From assembly GCA_004017275.1 (NCBI GenBank), contig SAKE01000037.1, positions 1 through 37,659 of the forward strand: a stretch of DNA of 37,659 nt, given 5' to 3'. A program made the translations under genes and the position numbers. Of this stretch, positions 1 through 7,258 are shown piece after piece. The notes beneath the pieces were generated by a model. It saw only the letters and a list, made by a program, of their open reading frames with translations, was not told the DNA's origin and searched no databases. Every line of letters starts with the position of its first letter. Position 1 is the stretch's first letter. This DNA is from Mesorhizobium sp. Its GTDB lineage: Bacteria > Pseudomonadota > Alphaproteobacteria > Rhizobiales > Rhizobiaceae.

Positions 1-77
1 TTCACTCAGATGTCTGCTATTGGGGTGCGGGTAGGATCCACGCGACGACCGAGATTAGGCGCGAAGCGGACATTCTG

Positions 78-1430
78 TCAGGCAGCGGCTTGGTTGGTTT
101 CGTTCTCCTTCTGCATGGTCTGTCCAAGGAAATGCGCAAGGGCCGCCTTCCTGGAACCTCGATCTAGCGCATAGGCGGTGTGGGTGAAGGCGACGCCATC
201 AAGCAAGCCCTGTATGTAGCCGGCGATGCTGTCGGCCGCCATGATGAGCGCGGTGTCCACAGTATGGATATAGCGGCTCGTTATCGTCCCTCGTGAATGC
301 CCAACCAGGGCGGCGATGGTTGCCTCGGTGAACCCAAGATCATTGCCGATGCTGGCGAAGCTGTGTCGCAGAACATGCGGCGTGATGTCGGCCAAGTCAG
401 TATCCTTGAACAACTTCGTCCACTGCCTGGGGAAGCTGCCAAATGGCATGCCGTCCTCCCAGCCGGTAAAGACGTAGTCTTCAGCACTCTGTTCCTCATC
501 GCGGCGCTCCTCGAGATATTCCAGGACGGGCAAGCCGATGGGATGCACTGATGCTCCCTCCTTGCTGTCGGCGAGGCGCAGGCAACTGCCCTCGAAATCG
601 ACTTCGCTCCAACGCAGACCGATGACCTCGCTGCGTCGGCAGCCGGTCAGGGCGATCAATCGGATCATTGCTGCGCTGGTCTCGTACTGTCGGTCCTTAG
701 CCGCCTTCCGCAAAATGTCGCCGAGTATGCGGTATTCCTGCTCGCTGAGACGGCGGGCATTGACCTGGTCCTTAGGCTTTCGCACACCATGCGCCGGGTT
801 CTGATCGATGATGCCGAGTTCGACCGCGTAGGTGAGAATGCCGCCGAAGAGTCCGATCGTTCGAGATGCCGTACCGGCTCCGCCGCGCACGATTGCTCGC
901 CCACGCAGCTTTTCCGTTTTCACGTTCGCACGGGTCTTGCCCGCCATGATATCCTTCATGGCCTGGGTAATGTCGGACTTGGCCAAATCCCGCACCCGTC
1001 GACGCCCAAGCAGAGGAACGATGTGGCGCTCTATGCGCCCGACATCGGTGGAGATCGTCGTGGGTTTCTTGGGCCGCCCTCGCTTGCCGAGCACAAAGCC
1101 GTTCCTCAGATCTTCGAGATAGCGAGTGCAGAGTTCCTTGACGGTGATCGCTTCGCGATCGAGCTTGCGTTCCTCGGCAGGGTTGCCGCCTCGTGCGACC
1201 TGGCCAAGCAGGACTTTAGCCTCGCGCCTGGCTTCCTCAGCAGTCCAAACGCCATGCAGCCCGATCGTGTAGCGACGCGACCGGCCTGCAGCACGGTACT
1301 GCACGACGTAGCTTTTCTTCCCCGAGGCGAAGACGCGCAGCCCGAAGCCGGGCAACTCCTCGTCCCAAATGATATAGTCCGCGGAACGAATTTCCGTGGC
1401 ATCGACAGTTCGTTTGGTCAGCTTCGCCAT
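78..1430 (-). CDS. P4-type tyrosine recombinase (integrase)
   Basis: Site-specific integrase expected to insert or excise the genomic island ending beside it. The N-terminus (about residues 1-90) has the DUF4102 arm-DNA-binding pattern (LPGFGLRV, then a segment like SRRYTIG). A core-binding domain follows, then the catalytic domain with the full set: R265 in TGCRRSE, H352 and R355 in HVLRH, H378 in VGHS, and the nucleophile Y387 in SRYIH. About 450 residues is slightly longer than usual for the family. I start at the ATG at 1430 because AGGAGG lies about 9 nt upstream; the longer frame to 1478 adds a non-homologous leader. The 5' end faces the tRNA-Arg scar 170 bp away, and transcription runs away from it into the island to the left. 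The gene looks intact. Family assignment is secure; which element it mobilises is inferred. Confidence 0.93.
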   Translation of the reverse strand: MAKLTKRTVDATEIRSADYIIWDEELPGFGLRVFASGKKSYVVQYRAAGRSRRYTIGLHGVWTAEEARREAKVLLGQVARGGNPAEERKLDREAITVKELCTRYLEDLRNGFVLGKRGRPKKPTTISTDVGRIERHIVPLLGRRRVRDLAKSDITQAMKDIMAGKTRANVKTEKLRGRAIVRGGAGTASRTIGLFGGILTYAVELGIIDQNPAHGVRKPKDQVNARRLSEQEYRILGDILRKAAKDRQYETSAAMIRLIALTGCRRSEVIGLRWSEVDFEGSCLRLADSKEGASVHPIGLPVLEYLEERRDEEQSAEDYVFTGWEDGMPFGSFPRQWTKLFKDTDLADITPHVLRHSFASIGNDLGFTEATIAALVGHSRGTITSRYIHTVDTALIMAADSIAGYIQGLLDGVAFTHTAYALDRGSRKAALAHFLGQTMQKENETNQAAA

Positions 1431-1570
1431 GCTCGGGCGCCTCCTGAAAGATTCCGCGCGTAAGCAAAGCGTAAGCACGGCAGGGTTTCGGCCGCCCTGT
1501 CGTAGCGTCGGTGCTTATCGAATTCAAATTTGTTTTTTGATTTCAGTGGCATAGCGCGCAATCGGATAGA

Positions 1571-1603
1571 AATGGATAGTTTCGGCGAAAGCCATTATCC
1601 ATT
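1571..1603. repeat. 8-bp inverted repeat beside the att scar
   Basis: AATGGATA (1571-1578) and TATCCATT (1596-1603) are perfect inverted copies separated by 17 nt, and the second copy abuts the first base of the tRNA-derived sequence. The location suggests an integrase or excisionase arm site, but a chance dyad cannot be excluded. Confidence 0.45.
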
Positions 1604-1648
1604 CTCCGAAGGCAGAGGTCACAGGTTCGAATCCTGTCGGGTGCGCCA
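1604..1648 (+). other. tRNA-Arg(CCG) 3' fragment, attachment-site scar
   Basis: On the plus strand these 45 bases read as the 3' half of a tRNA: anticodon loop CTCCGAA with anticodon CCG, the 3' anticodon stem GGCAG, a variable region, a complete T-arm (ACAGG-TTCGAAT-CCTGT), the 3' acceptor strand CGGGTGC, discriminator G and encoded CCA. The bases before the loop do not pair with GGCAG, and no D-arm or 5' acceptor strand is present, so this is not a functional tRNA gene. It is the direct-repeat copy left when an element integrates into a tRNA-Arg gene. The intact gene should lie outside the window, probably to the left if the tyrosine integrase made this junction. Confidence 0.85.
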
Positions 1649-3295
1649 CTTCAGTACAGAACTGCGAACTCCTAACACCGCCGTTTCTTCGCCTGACGCC
1701 GCGACTAGGGTTTGGAGCAATTCGGACTTTGATCCGATGATTCTGACTTCCTTCTCGGCCACTTCGATCCGCTGCGCCAACGCTCGCAGGTGATCGCGGC
1801 GGTAGCCGCCACGCGGATCGCGCATGCGCTCGCGAGCGGCGCGGGCGAATGTGGTGACCATTTCAGATGTGATGGGCTGGTTGCCTGAACTATCGAGTGA
1901 TGCCTCGATGCGCCCAGCGTCTGTGGTGGCTTGTTCCTTGATGGATTTGAGTCCTGCCATGCGGTCCTTGAGAGCAGGATCGTTGATGTCTGTGACGCCA
2001 GCCTCAATGGCGTCATAGAGCCGATTGAGGCGCTGGTCGGTCTCGGTGATCTTCCGCTTCAGTTCGCCCAAGTGCTCGCGGCGGCGCTCGGTGCGTTCCT
2101 GCCTCCGGCCCAGGACCGCCTCAAGAATGGTGGTGAGCCGTTCTGGCTTGAGAAGCCGCTTCTCCAAATGATTGGCAACCAGATCGTCCAGAAAGGCCAT
2201 GGGGATTGATTTGCCCTGGCAGCCGGCCTTGCCCTGGCGGGCGCGTGTCGAGCAGGTGTAGTAACGATACATAGTGCCAGTGCAGCCCTTGCCGGTCCTG
2301 AGCGTCATGGCTCCTCCGCACTTTGCGCAAAAGCAGATACCGGTAAGGAGAACGGGACTGGTGGTGACCCTGGGTGGCGTCACCATTGGATGGCGAGATT
2401 TGAGACGCGCCTGTACGGCATCGAAGGTCTTGCGCTCGATGATTGCCGGCACCGCCATAACGACAACCTCGTCGTCCGGCTTCTTTGCCCTGCCCTTGAA
2501 GCTGCGCGTATTGAAGCGGTGTTCGCCAATATAGGTGGTTCGGGTCAGGACGGCGTGGATTTGCGCCAGTCCCCAGAGACCGCCGTCTCGTGTGAACAAC
2601 CGGTTCCCATTCAGATGGCAGGCGATCGATTTGACGCCCATTGGTCCTGAGATTCCATTGCCCTGAAGAAAGAGGCGGTAGATCAATCGGACGGTGTCGG
2701 CGTGCAGCGGATCGATCTCCAGCTTCTTCTTGGTCTTCGATCCGCGTTGCTCTGCCGCAACGATCCGGTAGCCGATCGGAGGCAACGCCCCATTCCAGAA
2801 GCCCTGCCTGGCATTCTCGTTCATGGCGCGGAGCACATGCTTGGCGTTCTCTTTCGACTGGTACTCATCGAAGAGAGCCATGATCTGGCGCATCATGACA
2901 TGCATTGGATCGTCACCCATCTCCTGGGTAATCGACACAAGTCTTACGCCGTTCTTGGCAAGGCGCCTGACATGGAACTCAAGCTCGAAGTGATCGCGGA
3001 AGAATCGGCTGAAGGAATGAACGACCACGACATCGAAGGGGGAAGGCTTTGATGTGCCTTCCTCGATCATGCGCTGAAACTCTGGACGCTTGTCATTGGT
3101 GGCTGATGCGCCTGCCTCGACAAAGATCTCAACCAGCTCATAGCCACGAGAGGCGCAGTAAGCCTCACCTTGGCGCCTCTGGTCGGGGATGGAGACATCG
3201 TGCTCGGCCTGGCGGGCCGTCGATACGCGGAGGTAGAGGACTGCCCGCGATCCCTTTGCGGCCTGCTGCTGGTTTGAAGCCGTCTTCATAAGCAC
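1619..3295 (-). CDS. Large serine recombinase
   Basis: Resolvase/invertase-type DNA recombinase of 558 residues. The N-terminal catalytic domain begins AVLYLRVSTARQ, with the nucleophilic serine near residue 25 and the conserved SIPDQ segment after it. A recombinase domain follows (about 180-300), then a zinc beta-ribbon (about 325-370; CFCAKCGGAM, a CSTR motif and a further Cys) and a charged coiled coil (about 395-450). The last nine residues, WRTRQDSNL, and the stop are encoded inside the tRNA-Arg scar, so the C-terminus is set by the attachment site. The gene follows a small ORF by 15 bp and is probably co-transcribed with it. It looks intact. Whether it, the tyrosine integrase, or both used the tRNA site cannot be told from this window. 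Confidence 0.93.
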   Translation of the reverse strand: MLMKTASNQQQAAKGSRAVLYLRVSTARQAEHDVSIPDQRRQGEAYCASRGYELVEIFVEAGASATNDKRPEFQRMIEEGTSKPSPFDVVVVHSFSRFFRDHFELEFHVRRLAKNGVRLVSITQEMGDDPMHVMMRQIMALFDEYQSKENAKHVLRAMNENARQGFWNGALPPIGYRIVAAEQRGSKTKKKLEIDPLHADTVRLIYRLFLQGNGISGPMGVKSIACHLNGNRLFTRDGGLWGLAQIHAVLTRTTYIGEHRFNTRSFKGRAKKPDDEVVVMAVPAIIERKTFDAVQARLKSRHPMVTPPRVTTSPVLLTGICFCAKCGGAMTLRTGKGCTGTMYRYYTCSTRARQGKAGCQGKSIPMAFLDDLVANHLEKRLLKPERLTTILEAVLGRRQERTERRREHLGELKRKITETDQRLNRLYDAIEAGVTDINDPALKDRMAGLKSIKEQATTDAGRIEASLDSSGNQPITSEMVTTFARAARERMRDPRGGYRRDHLRALAQRIEVAEKEVRIIGSKSELLQTLVAASGEETAVLGVRSSVLKWRTRQDSNL

Positions 3296-3310
3296 TGTCT
3301 CCCTGTCATT

Positions 3311-3565
3311 TCATGGGCGATCTCCGAAAAGCTGATCGAAGATGTCGCCAAACCACGCCTCGAACGCATCGATTTCCGGGGAAGTGACAGGGACGGGCGT
3401 TGGCAGATTGTCGGTAACGCGCCACTCGCGTGGATCGTGTTGAACCGGTCGGCCAACGCGTGGACGCGGCTCAACGTGTAGGTAGTCATGCAGGTCGATC
3501 GGCAATGTACCGAGGCGGACCCGTGACAGTTCAGCAGAGGTCGCTTTGCGAGCCGGGTGGGACAT
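3311..3565 (-). CDS. Small conserved-looking protein upstream of recombinase
   Basis: An 84-residue ORF whose stop lies 15 bp before the recombinase start, on the same strand. I prefer the ATG at 3565 to an in-frame TTG at 3586, though neither has a strong ribosome site. The protein is soluble, rich in His, Arg and Pro in the middle (DYLHVEPRPRVGRPVQHD), with an acidic aromatic C-terminus (EAWFGDIFDQLFGD). I do not recognise a domain. Its tight linkage suggests a role with the recombinase, such as a directionality or accessory factor, but this rests on position only. Confidence 0.6.
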   Translation of the reverse strand: MSHPARKATSAELSRVRLGTLPIDLHDYLHVEPRPRVGRPVQHDPREWRVTDNLPTPVPVTSPEIDAFEAWFGDIFDQLFGDRP

Positions 3566-3655
3566 GGCCCAAATATGCCCCAGCAACCCGTCAAAGCGGA
3601 ACGACCTATGTATTCGCCAGAACCACCATTCGCACGCTGACGGATCAGCTTTCGC

Positions 3656-4111
3656 TCAACCGGTTTGGCCGCACCGCTCCAAGGCATCTTCCTCCTTCAG
3701 GGCTGCGACCAGCTTGACTGCCGCCTCCCAATGTCTGGCGATGTCAGCCCGGACAATCGCCCTCTCCGGCCGATCCATATCTATGTCTCCAACGATCGCC
3801 TTCATGTCACGAAGCACTGACGCGATATGCGGCCAGGGGAAGTCAGAGGGATCATCGATCTCCCTGTCTGCTCCAACGATCATCTCCAGCTTGGCGACGA
3901 CGCCAGCAAGTGAAGTCGCCGTGACATCGGGGATTGCGTCGAGATGCTTCAACTCCTCCGTCACGGCTAGCACTTCCGCCTCACGTGCAATCGCAAACTC
4001 TGGGCTTCCATCGACCGTCTGCCAGGCCGCGATCTGCGCCGCTTGGACGCTATTTCCGGAGCCCGATGCCGCCAAATCCGTCAATACCGGAATTCCGGTA
4101 TTGACCAACAT
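3656..4111 (-). CDS. Hypothetical helical protein, first gene of recombinase operon
   Basis: A 151-residue ORF of mostly helical, acidic composition with no motif I recognise. The start at 4111 is chosen because GGAGAG sits about 6 nt upstream of that ATG; the frame stays open to 4246 but the extra residues look non-coding. Codons 3-11 (VNTGIPVLT) are formed by a perfect 26-bp palindrome, so the 5' end of the message can fold into a tight hairpin. It is followed, on the same strand, by the 84-residue ORF and the serine recombinase, and is divergent from the XRE regulator. The context suggests a gene of the mobile element's control module. Function unknown. Confidence 0.65.
   Translation of the reverse strand: MLVNTGIPVLTDLAASGSGNSVQAAQIAAWQTVDGSPEFAIAREAEVLAVTEELKHLDAIPDVTATSLAGVVAKLEMIVGADREIDDPSDFPWPHIASVLRDMKAIVGDIDMDRPERAIVRADIARHWEAAVKLVAALKEEDALERCGQTG
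4080..4105. promoter_or_regulatory. Perfect 26-bp palindrome in 5' coding region
   Basis: The half-site GTCAATACCGGAA (4080-4092) is followed directly by its exact reverse complement (4093-4105) with no spacer and no mismatch. It lies 6-31 nt inside the 151-residue ORF. It could be a dimer-binding operator, a recombination-related site, or an RNA hairpin affecting translation of the first gene in the recombinase operon. Confidence 0.7.
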
Positions 4112-4307
4112 TCGGCTCTCCAGCCGTTGCTGTATTCGGCACAGGAGGAGAGCAACGTGACGGGCTCGCTGCTGGTGGGACCAAAGGTACAATGCTCGGT
4201 CATCAAACCGACTTTCCGATGCGGGTTGTCTATCGAATCTGTCCATGCGAGTGAGCCTTTTCGTTTGCAGGAAGGCATCTCCTCCATATCATATTGAATG
4301 CCGAATA

Positions 4308-4336
4308 GGAACTATCGTTCCTGGAATGATCGTTCC
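4308..4336. promoter_or_regulatory. Tandem GGAA-N6-TTCC palindromes, likely XRE operators
   Basis: GGAACTATCGTTCC (4308-4321) and GGAATGATCGTTCC (4323-4336) are two near-identical imperfect palindromes one base apart, with a further ATTCC half-site next to them. They end 21 bp before the chosen XRE start and lie in the divergent gap shared with the recombinase operon. Autoregulation is the simplest reading. The GGAA-N6-TTCC form is also the motif reported for Sinorhizobium IolR (from memory). Confidence 0.65.
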
Positions 4337-4357
4337 ATTCCTGAGCTATCTCTGGGA

Positions 4358-4570
4358 ATGGACCTCAAGGAAGTTTTTGCGATCAACTTGCGTCAGATAA
4401 GAACCAGCAGTGGGCTGACGCAGGAAGAGTTGGCAGAGCGCGCAGGGCTGAGCGCTAGATATATCGGCTCGATCGAGCGGGCAGACGTTTCGGCAAGTGT
4501 CACCGTGCTCGGGCGCATCGCAGACGCGCTGGGTGTCGAGCCGCACACGCTGGTGCGGCTGAAGAGATAG
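4358..4570 (+). CDS. Small XRE-family transcriptional regulator
   Basis: A 70-residue single-domain helix-turn-helix protein of the Cro/C1 type. The HTH core runs from about residue 12 to 62: LTQEELAERAGLS forms the first two helices, RYIGSIERA the recognition region, then VTVLGRIADALGV. The ATG at 4358 is chosen over an in-frame ATG at 4298 because the earlier one lacks a ribosome site and would place the paired operators inside the gene. Divergent from the three-gene recombinase operon, it is a good candidate for the repressor deciding between quiescence and excision. It lacks the peptidase or cupin domain of larger regulators, as is common for this type. Confidence 0.88.
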   Translation: MDLKEVFAINLRQIRTSSGLTQEELAERAGLSARYIGSIERADVSASVTVLGRIADALGVEPHTLVRLKR

Positions 4571-4587
4571 CCACCCGCGACCGTTGA

Positions 4588-4633
4588 GCCGCCCGCGAGC
4601 GCGCCCTCAACAGCGCTGTAGCGAGCGGGCGGC
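4588..4633. terminator. GC-rich inverted repeat between convergent genes
   Basis: GCCGCCCGC (4588-4596) and GCGGGCGGC (4625-4633) form a perfect 9-bp stem around a 28-nt loop between the convergent XRE and HEPN-like genes. No T-tract follows on either strand, so it is at most terminator-like. Confidence 0.4.
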
Positions 4634-4647
4634 GAACCAACTCACTT

Positions 4648-5832
4648 CTAGATTGCCGCTCCGCGCATTACCTCTAGCTTTATCTCCTGCCGGAGAATGT
4701 ATCCGGCAAACTCCATAAGGTTTAGCGGCTGGCCCGCAACGTGCGGCATTGCACAACCTTGAATACCATTTGGGTCGAGTTGTGGAATGAGGTTACCGGT
4801 AGATGGTTGTCGGTAACGAACGCTGCCCGTGTGCAGATATTTCGAGCGCCGGCTGTAATAGTCTTTGAAAAACCCGGCGACACCGGGTCCCAAGTGACGG
4901 ACGGCTGCGTCAATCACCCTTTGGGAGATTCTGTAAGTCGGTTGGCCGCAAGAAGCGCAATTCGATGGGTCCGAGGCAGGCAATGTAATCGCCTCAAGCG
5001 CAGAGACGAAAAGGGCATTTGTGACGTCGTAGGTATCTGGCTCGTGCCGATGGTAGAGCTTCAAAGCAGTGTGAAAAAGGCTAGCAGCGCGTGTGATGGA
5101 CTCGCTCGCTACGACCCCTTCGACGAATTTGTCACAAAAGGCAACGTGGGTGGCAGTTAGACACAGTCGGCCGTCGCGGTAGGGAAGATCTTCGAGCCAA
5201 TCCGCGTCTTCGCAAAATCGATTGGCCTCCATAGATTGCGATCGCGAAGCACCGCCGCTCGCGCCAGTTGGCTTGAAAGTGGCGTTCGTCATGCAAGCGA
5301 GAATATCAAGCAAACTTGCCAGCTGAGCTGAAGCCTCATGCTGCGCGTCAACCTCATCGAAGGCGTGGACCTGGATCGCGATTTCGCTATGGCCGGTGTC
5401 CAGGGGCCTGCAGAACCACCGCTCTCCTTTGAAGTAGCCTGTTTGTTTAGCTGGGAACGTTGCTACCTGCGTAGAAAGCATACTTGTTTGATGTGAGCGG
5501 AACTGAGCGAGCGCTTCCGCAACGCATTGTCGAAGTCCCCTATCCAACCCGGAGAATGCCGCACCCAAATCACTCAGAGGGGCGAACTGGATGCGATGTA
5601 TGACACCAGCGCGGACATAGCGGATGGAGACCTCAATCGTGCTTGTTGAATCGAGAGAAATCCATCCGAGGACGATGGTCCGTGTGGCGCCGTCCCGACG
5701 AGGCATCAATTGCCAGCCCAACTTGCCGAAATGAGATCGCAACCTCGCCCATAGGCACCGAAGAAAGAGATTAGATTCGTGGAGGGATGCAAGCTGCAGA
5801 CCTTCAATTATCACGGCATCGCTGGAGCTCAT
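4648..5832 (-). CDS. HEPN-like protein, ApeA-type architecture
   Basis: A 394-residue protein with a beta-rich N-terminal half (about 45-160) and a helical C-terminal half (about 240-390). The C-terminal part carries R329-SKYL-H334, the Rx4-6H motif of HEPN ribonucleases, preceded by a CxxC pair (C292, C295) and ISQRV, a layout like the C-terminal domain of ApeA-type abortive-infection proteins. The start at 5832 has AGGGAAGAA upstream; the frame extends to 5931 without a better site. No signal peptide or membrane segment. It stands alone, convergent with the XRE gene. The HEPN assignment rests on the motif and helical context. A role in RNA cleavage during phage infection is inference. Confidence 0.68.
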   Translation of the reverse strand: MSSSDAVIIEGLQLASLHESNLFLRCLWARLRSHFGKLGWQLMPRRDGATRTIVLGWISLDSTSTIEVSIRYVRAGVIHRIQFAPLSDLGAAFSGLDRGLRQCVAEALAQFRSHQTSMLSTQVATFPAKQTGYFKGERWFCRPLDTGHSEIAIQVHAFDEVDAQHEASAQLASLLDILACMTNATFKPTGASGGASRSQSMEANRFCEDADWLEDLPYRDGRLCLTATHVAFCDKFVEGVVASESITRAASLFHTALKLYHRHEPDTYDVTNALFVSALEAITLPASDPSNCASCGQPTYRISQRVIDAAVRHLGPGVAGFFKDYYSRRSKYLHTGSVRYRQPSTGNLIPQLDPNGIQGCAMPHVAGQPLNLMEFAGYILRQEIKLEVMRGAAI

Positions 5833-6201
5833 CACGTTCTTCCCTGAAGCGCATGGTGTCAGTATTCGCGCTGAAATGTTTATGAATAAGCCTCGCGGCA
5901 CGCGGCCCGGCCGAACAGCACGGCGGAACACCAGGCAGTTTGATGGCTTTGGGGTTCAAACGGCGAGCTGCGTTTATCTTGCCTCCTACGGACGCGACAC
6001 CTGAACGCGCTATCCATTTAAGATCAGAACGTGTAAATTTCCTAGTGAATCCAATATCATCGAACAAAATCACACGTTGCGGTAAAGCATCGCAACGTGC
6101 GAAGAACGCCGGAAAAACAAATAGAAACAGCCGATCGACGGAGCCGCAATGTGCGGCCTTTTATCTTGCCGTCTTAATCGGTCGTATTTTTCGCGACTTT
6201 C
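5833..6201. other. Gap with no convincing gene
   Basis: No frame here looks protein-coding. The stretch holds the presumed promoter of the HEPN-like gene and a hairpin at 6143-6163. A 6-bp dyad, AGTGTA/TACACT, lies just to the right at 6224-6241. Confidence 0.5.
6143..6163 (+). terminator. Hairpin followed by a T-rich run
   Basis: GCCGCA-ATG-TGCGGC followed by CTTTTA on the plus strand resembles a small intrinsic terminator. No plus-strand gene that it would serve is visible, so it may be left over from a lost gene. Confidence 0.35.
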
Positions 6202-6480
6202 TTACCATCGTCGTTCCTCCTCCAGTGTACGATAATACACTATTCTATACTCGATACAACGATTCCGTAGTCTGGCGTTGAGTTCCGATGCGCCGTGTAG
6301 TCTTCCGCGCTCTGCGACGGGGTGTTTTGGCTGCACAAATGCAGCGCTCGAACCGTCGTGGCGCATTTTTTCATCGGGCTGACGGAGCATCGTTACAAGT
6401 AATCGGGCGCGGTCCGGCCGTCTGTCGATCGGCGCGGCCGCAGGCAGGATAACGTGCGTTCCGTCGTTCCTGATCTGCAT
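6202..6480 (-). pseudogene. Possible recombinase-tail remnant
   Basis: A 92-residue ORF beginning MQIRNDGTHVILPAAAP. The opening resembles the beta-strand segment near the C-terminus of some rhizobial serine recombinases, but the remainder does not continue that family. I treat it as a possible decayed fragment; it may be non-coding. Confidence 0.2.
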
Positions 6481-6568
6481 CGGTCCTCATCCGCCGGAGC
6501 GGATCTCCTGGTTCAGATGGCGTCCGTCAGCGTGCCGGCGCCATGCGTTTCAACTGTCGGCCTTCTGC

Positions 6569-6925
6569 TCATCGATGCGCTCCCAAAAGCTTGCGGGCCT
6601 TGTCGTGCGCGCGCCGGCCGGCATCCGCCTGGCTTGCCGCCGGATCGCCGACATAGAACGTGCCGTCGCGCCACATCGCGTGCATGATCACCGCCAGCTT
6701 GCGCGCCACAGCCACGCAGGCCTTGCGATGGCAGGAGCGTTTGGCGATCGCCTGGCCCCGTCTCTTGATCTTGTCGGAGCCCTTCAAGCGCGTCATCAAC
6801 CCCGACGCCGCCTCGTAAAACGAGCGTCGTACATCGGCATCGCCGGATTTCGATATGCGACCCTGAACGTCGATCGAGATGCCCGACTGCCAGGGCCGCG
6901 AGGTCAGCCCGAAGCCGGCTCCCGC
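6569..6925 (-). pseudogene. IS110-family transposase, C-terminal fragment
   Basis: The minus-strand frame reads GLTSRPWQSGISIDVQGR, ISKSGDADVRRSFYEAAS and, further on, ACVAVARKLAVIMHAMWRDG. This is the C-terminal (transposase_20) half of IS110 enzymes, including the QSG serine region. A stop interrupts the frame at 6950-6952, and homology ends near 6925. The N-terminal RuvC-like domain with its acidic catalytic residues is missing, so it is inactive. No second end of the element is visible. The break adjoins an H-NS fragment on the opposite strand, so the two meet at a rearrangement junction. Confidence 0.82.
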
Positions 6926-6957
6926 TGTTGCCGCGTGGCATTGGCGTCGCTACGCAC

Positions 6958-7188
6958 GGCAAGAGCTTGAGCCATGCAGTCAGCAAACCGGGTGTCCGGC
7001 TCGTCGGCAGCGGCAAGGGAAAAGGAAAGACTTTGGACGATGCGCGCGGCAACGGCAGGACGCGCGCCAAGCCGCGTGTGAAATACAAGGACGACAAGGG
7101 CAACGCCTGGACGGGCCGTGGCGCGACGCCAAAGTGGTTGGCTGCCTATGAGGCGGAAGGCCGGAATCGTGGGGACTTCGCCGTATAG
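6958..7188 (+). pseudogene. H-NS-family protein, C-terminal fragment
   Basis: The frame ends with VKYKDDKGNAWTGRGATPKW and then a helical, acidic tail. This is the DNA-binding module of H-NS-like nucleoid proteins (W-x-G-R-G-x-x-P-x-W). The N-terminal oligomerisation coiled coil is absent because the frame meets the IS110 fragment. The left limit is approximate: the frame is open to a TTG at 6928, but no credible start or ribosome site is seen. An intact terminator follows. If translated, the product could bind DNA but not form H-NS filaments. Confidence 0.7.
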
Positions 7189-7220
7189 CGCTGGTCACCC
7201 CTTCGATTTTCACAGAATGT

Positions 7221-7242
7221 CCCCGGCTCAGGCGGGGTTTTT
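7221..7242 (+). terminator. Intrinsic terminator after H-NS fragment
   Basis: CCCCG-GCTCAGG-CGGGG followed by TTTTT (7238-7242), 32 bp after the H-NS stop and 16 bp before the Schlafen-type gene. Confidence 0.75.
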
Positions 7243-7258
7243 CTTTGAGGGATAGATC

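Noticed and set aside
789..1463. Long plus-strand open frame antisense to the integrase
   Set aside because: It is the GC-rich shadow of the intact integrase gene, with no ribosome site and no protein-like motif.
1540..1648. A complete tRNA gene including GGATAGA as a D-arm
   Set aside because: There is a chance GGATAGA match, but no 5' acceptor strand GCACCCG and no 5' anticodon stem, so only the 3' part is real.
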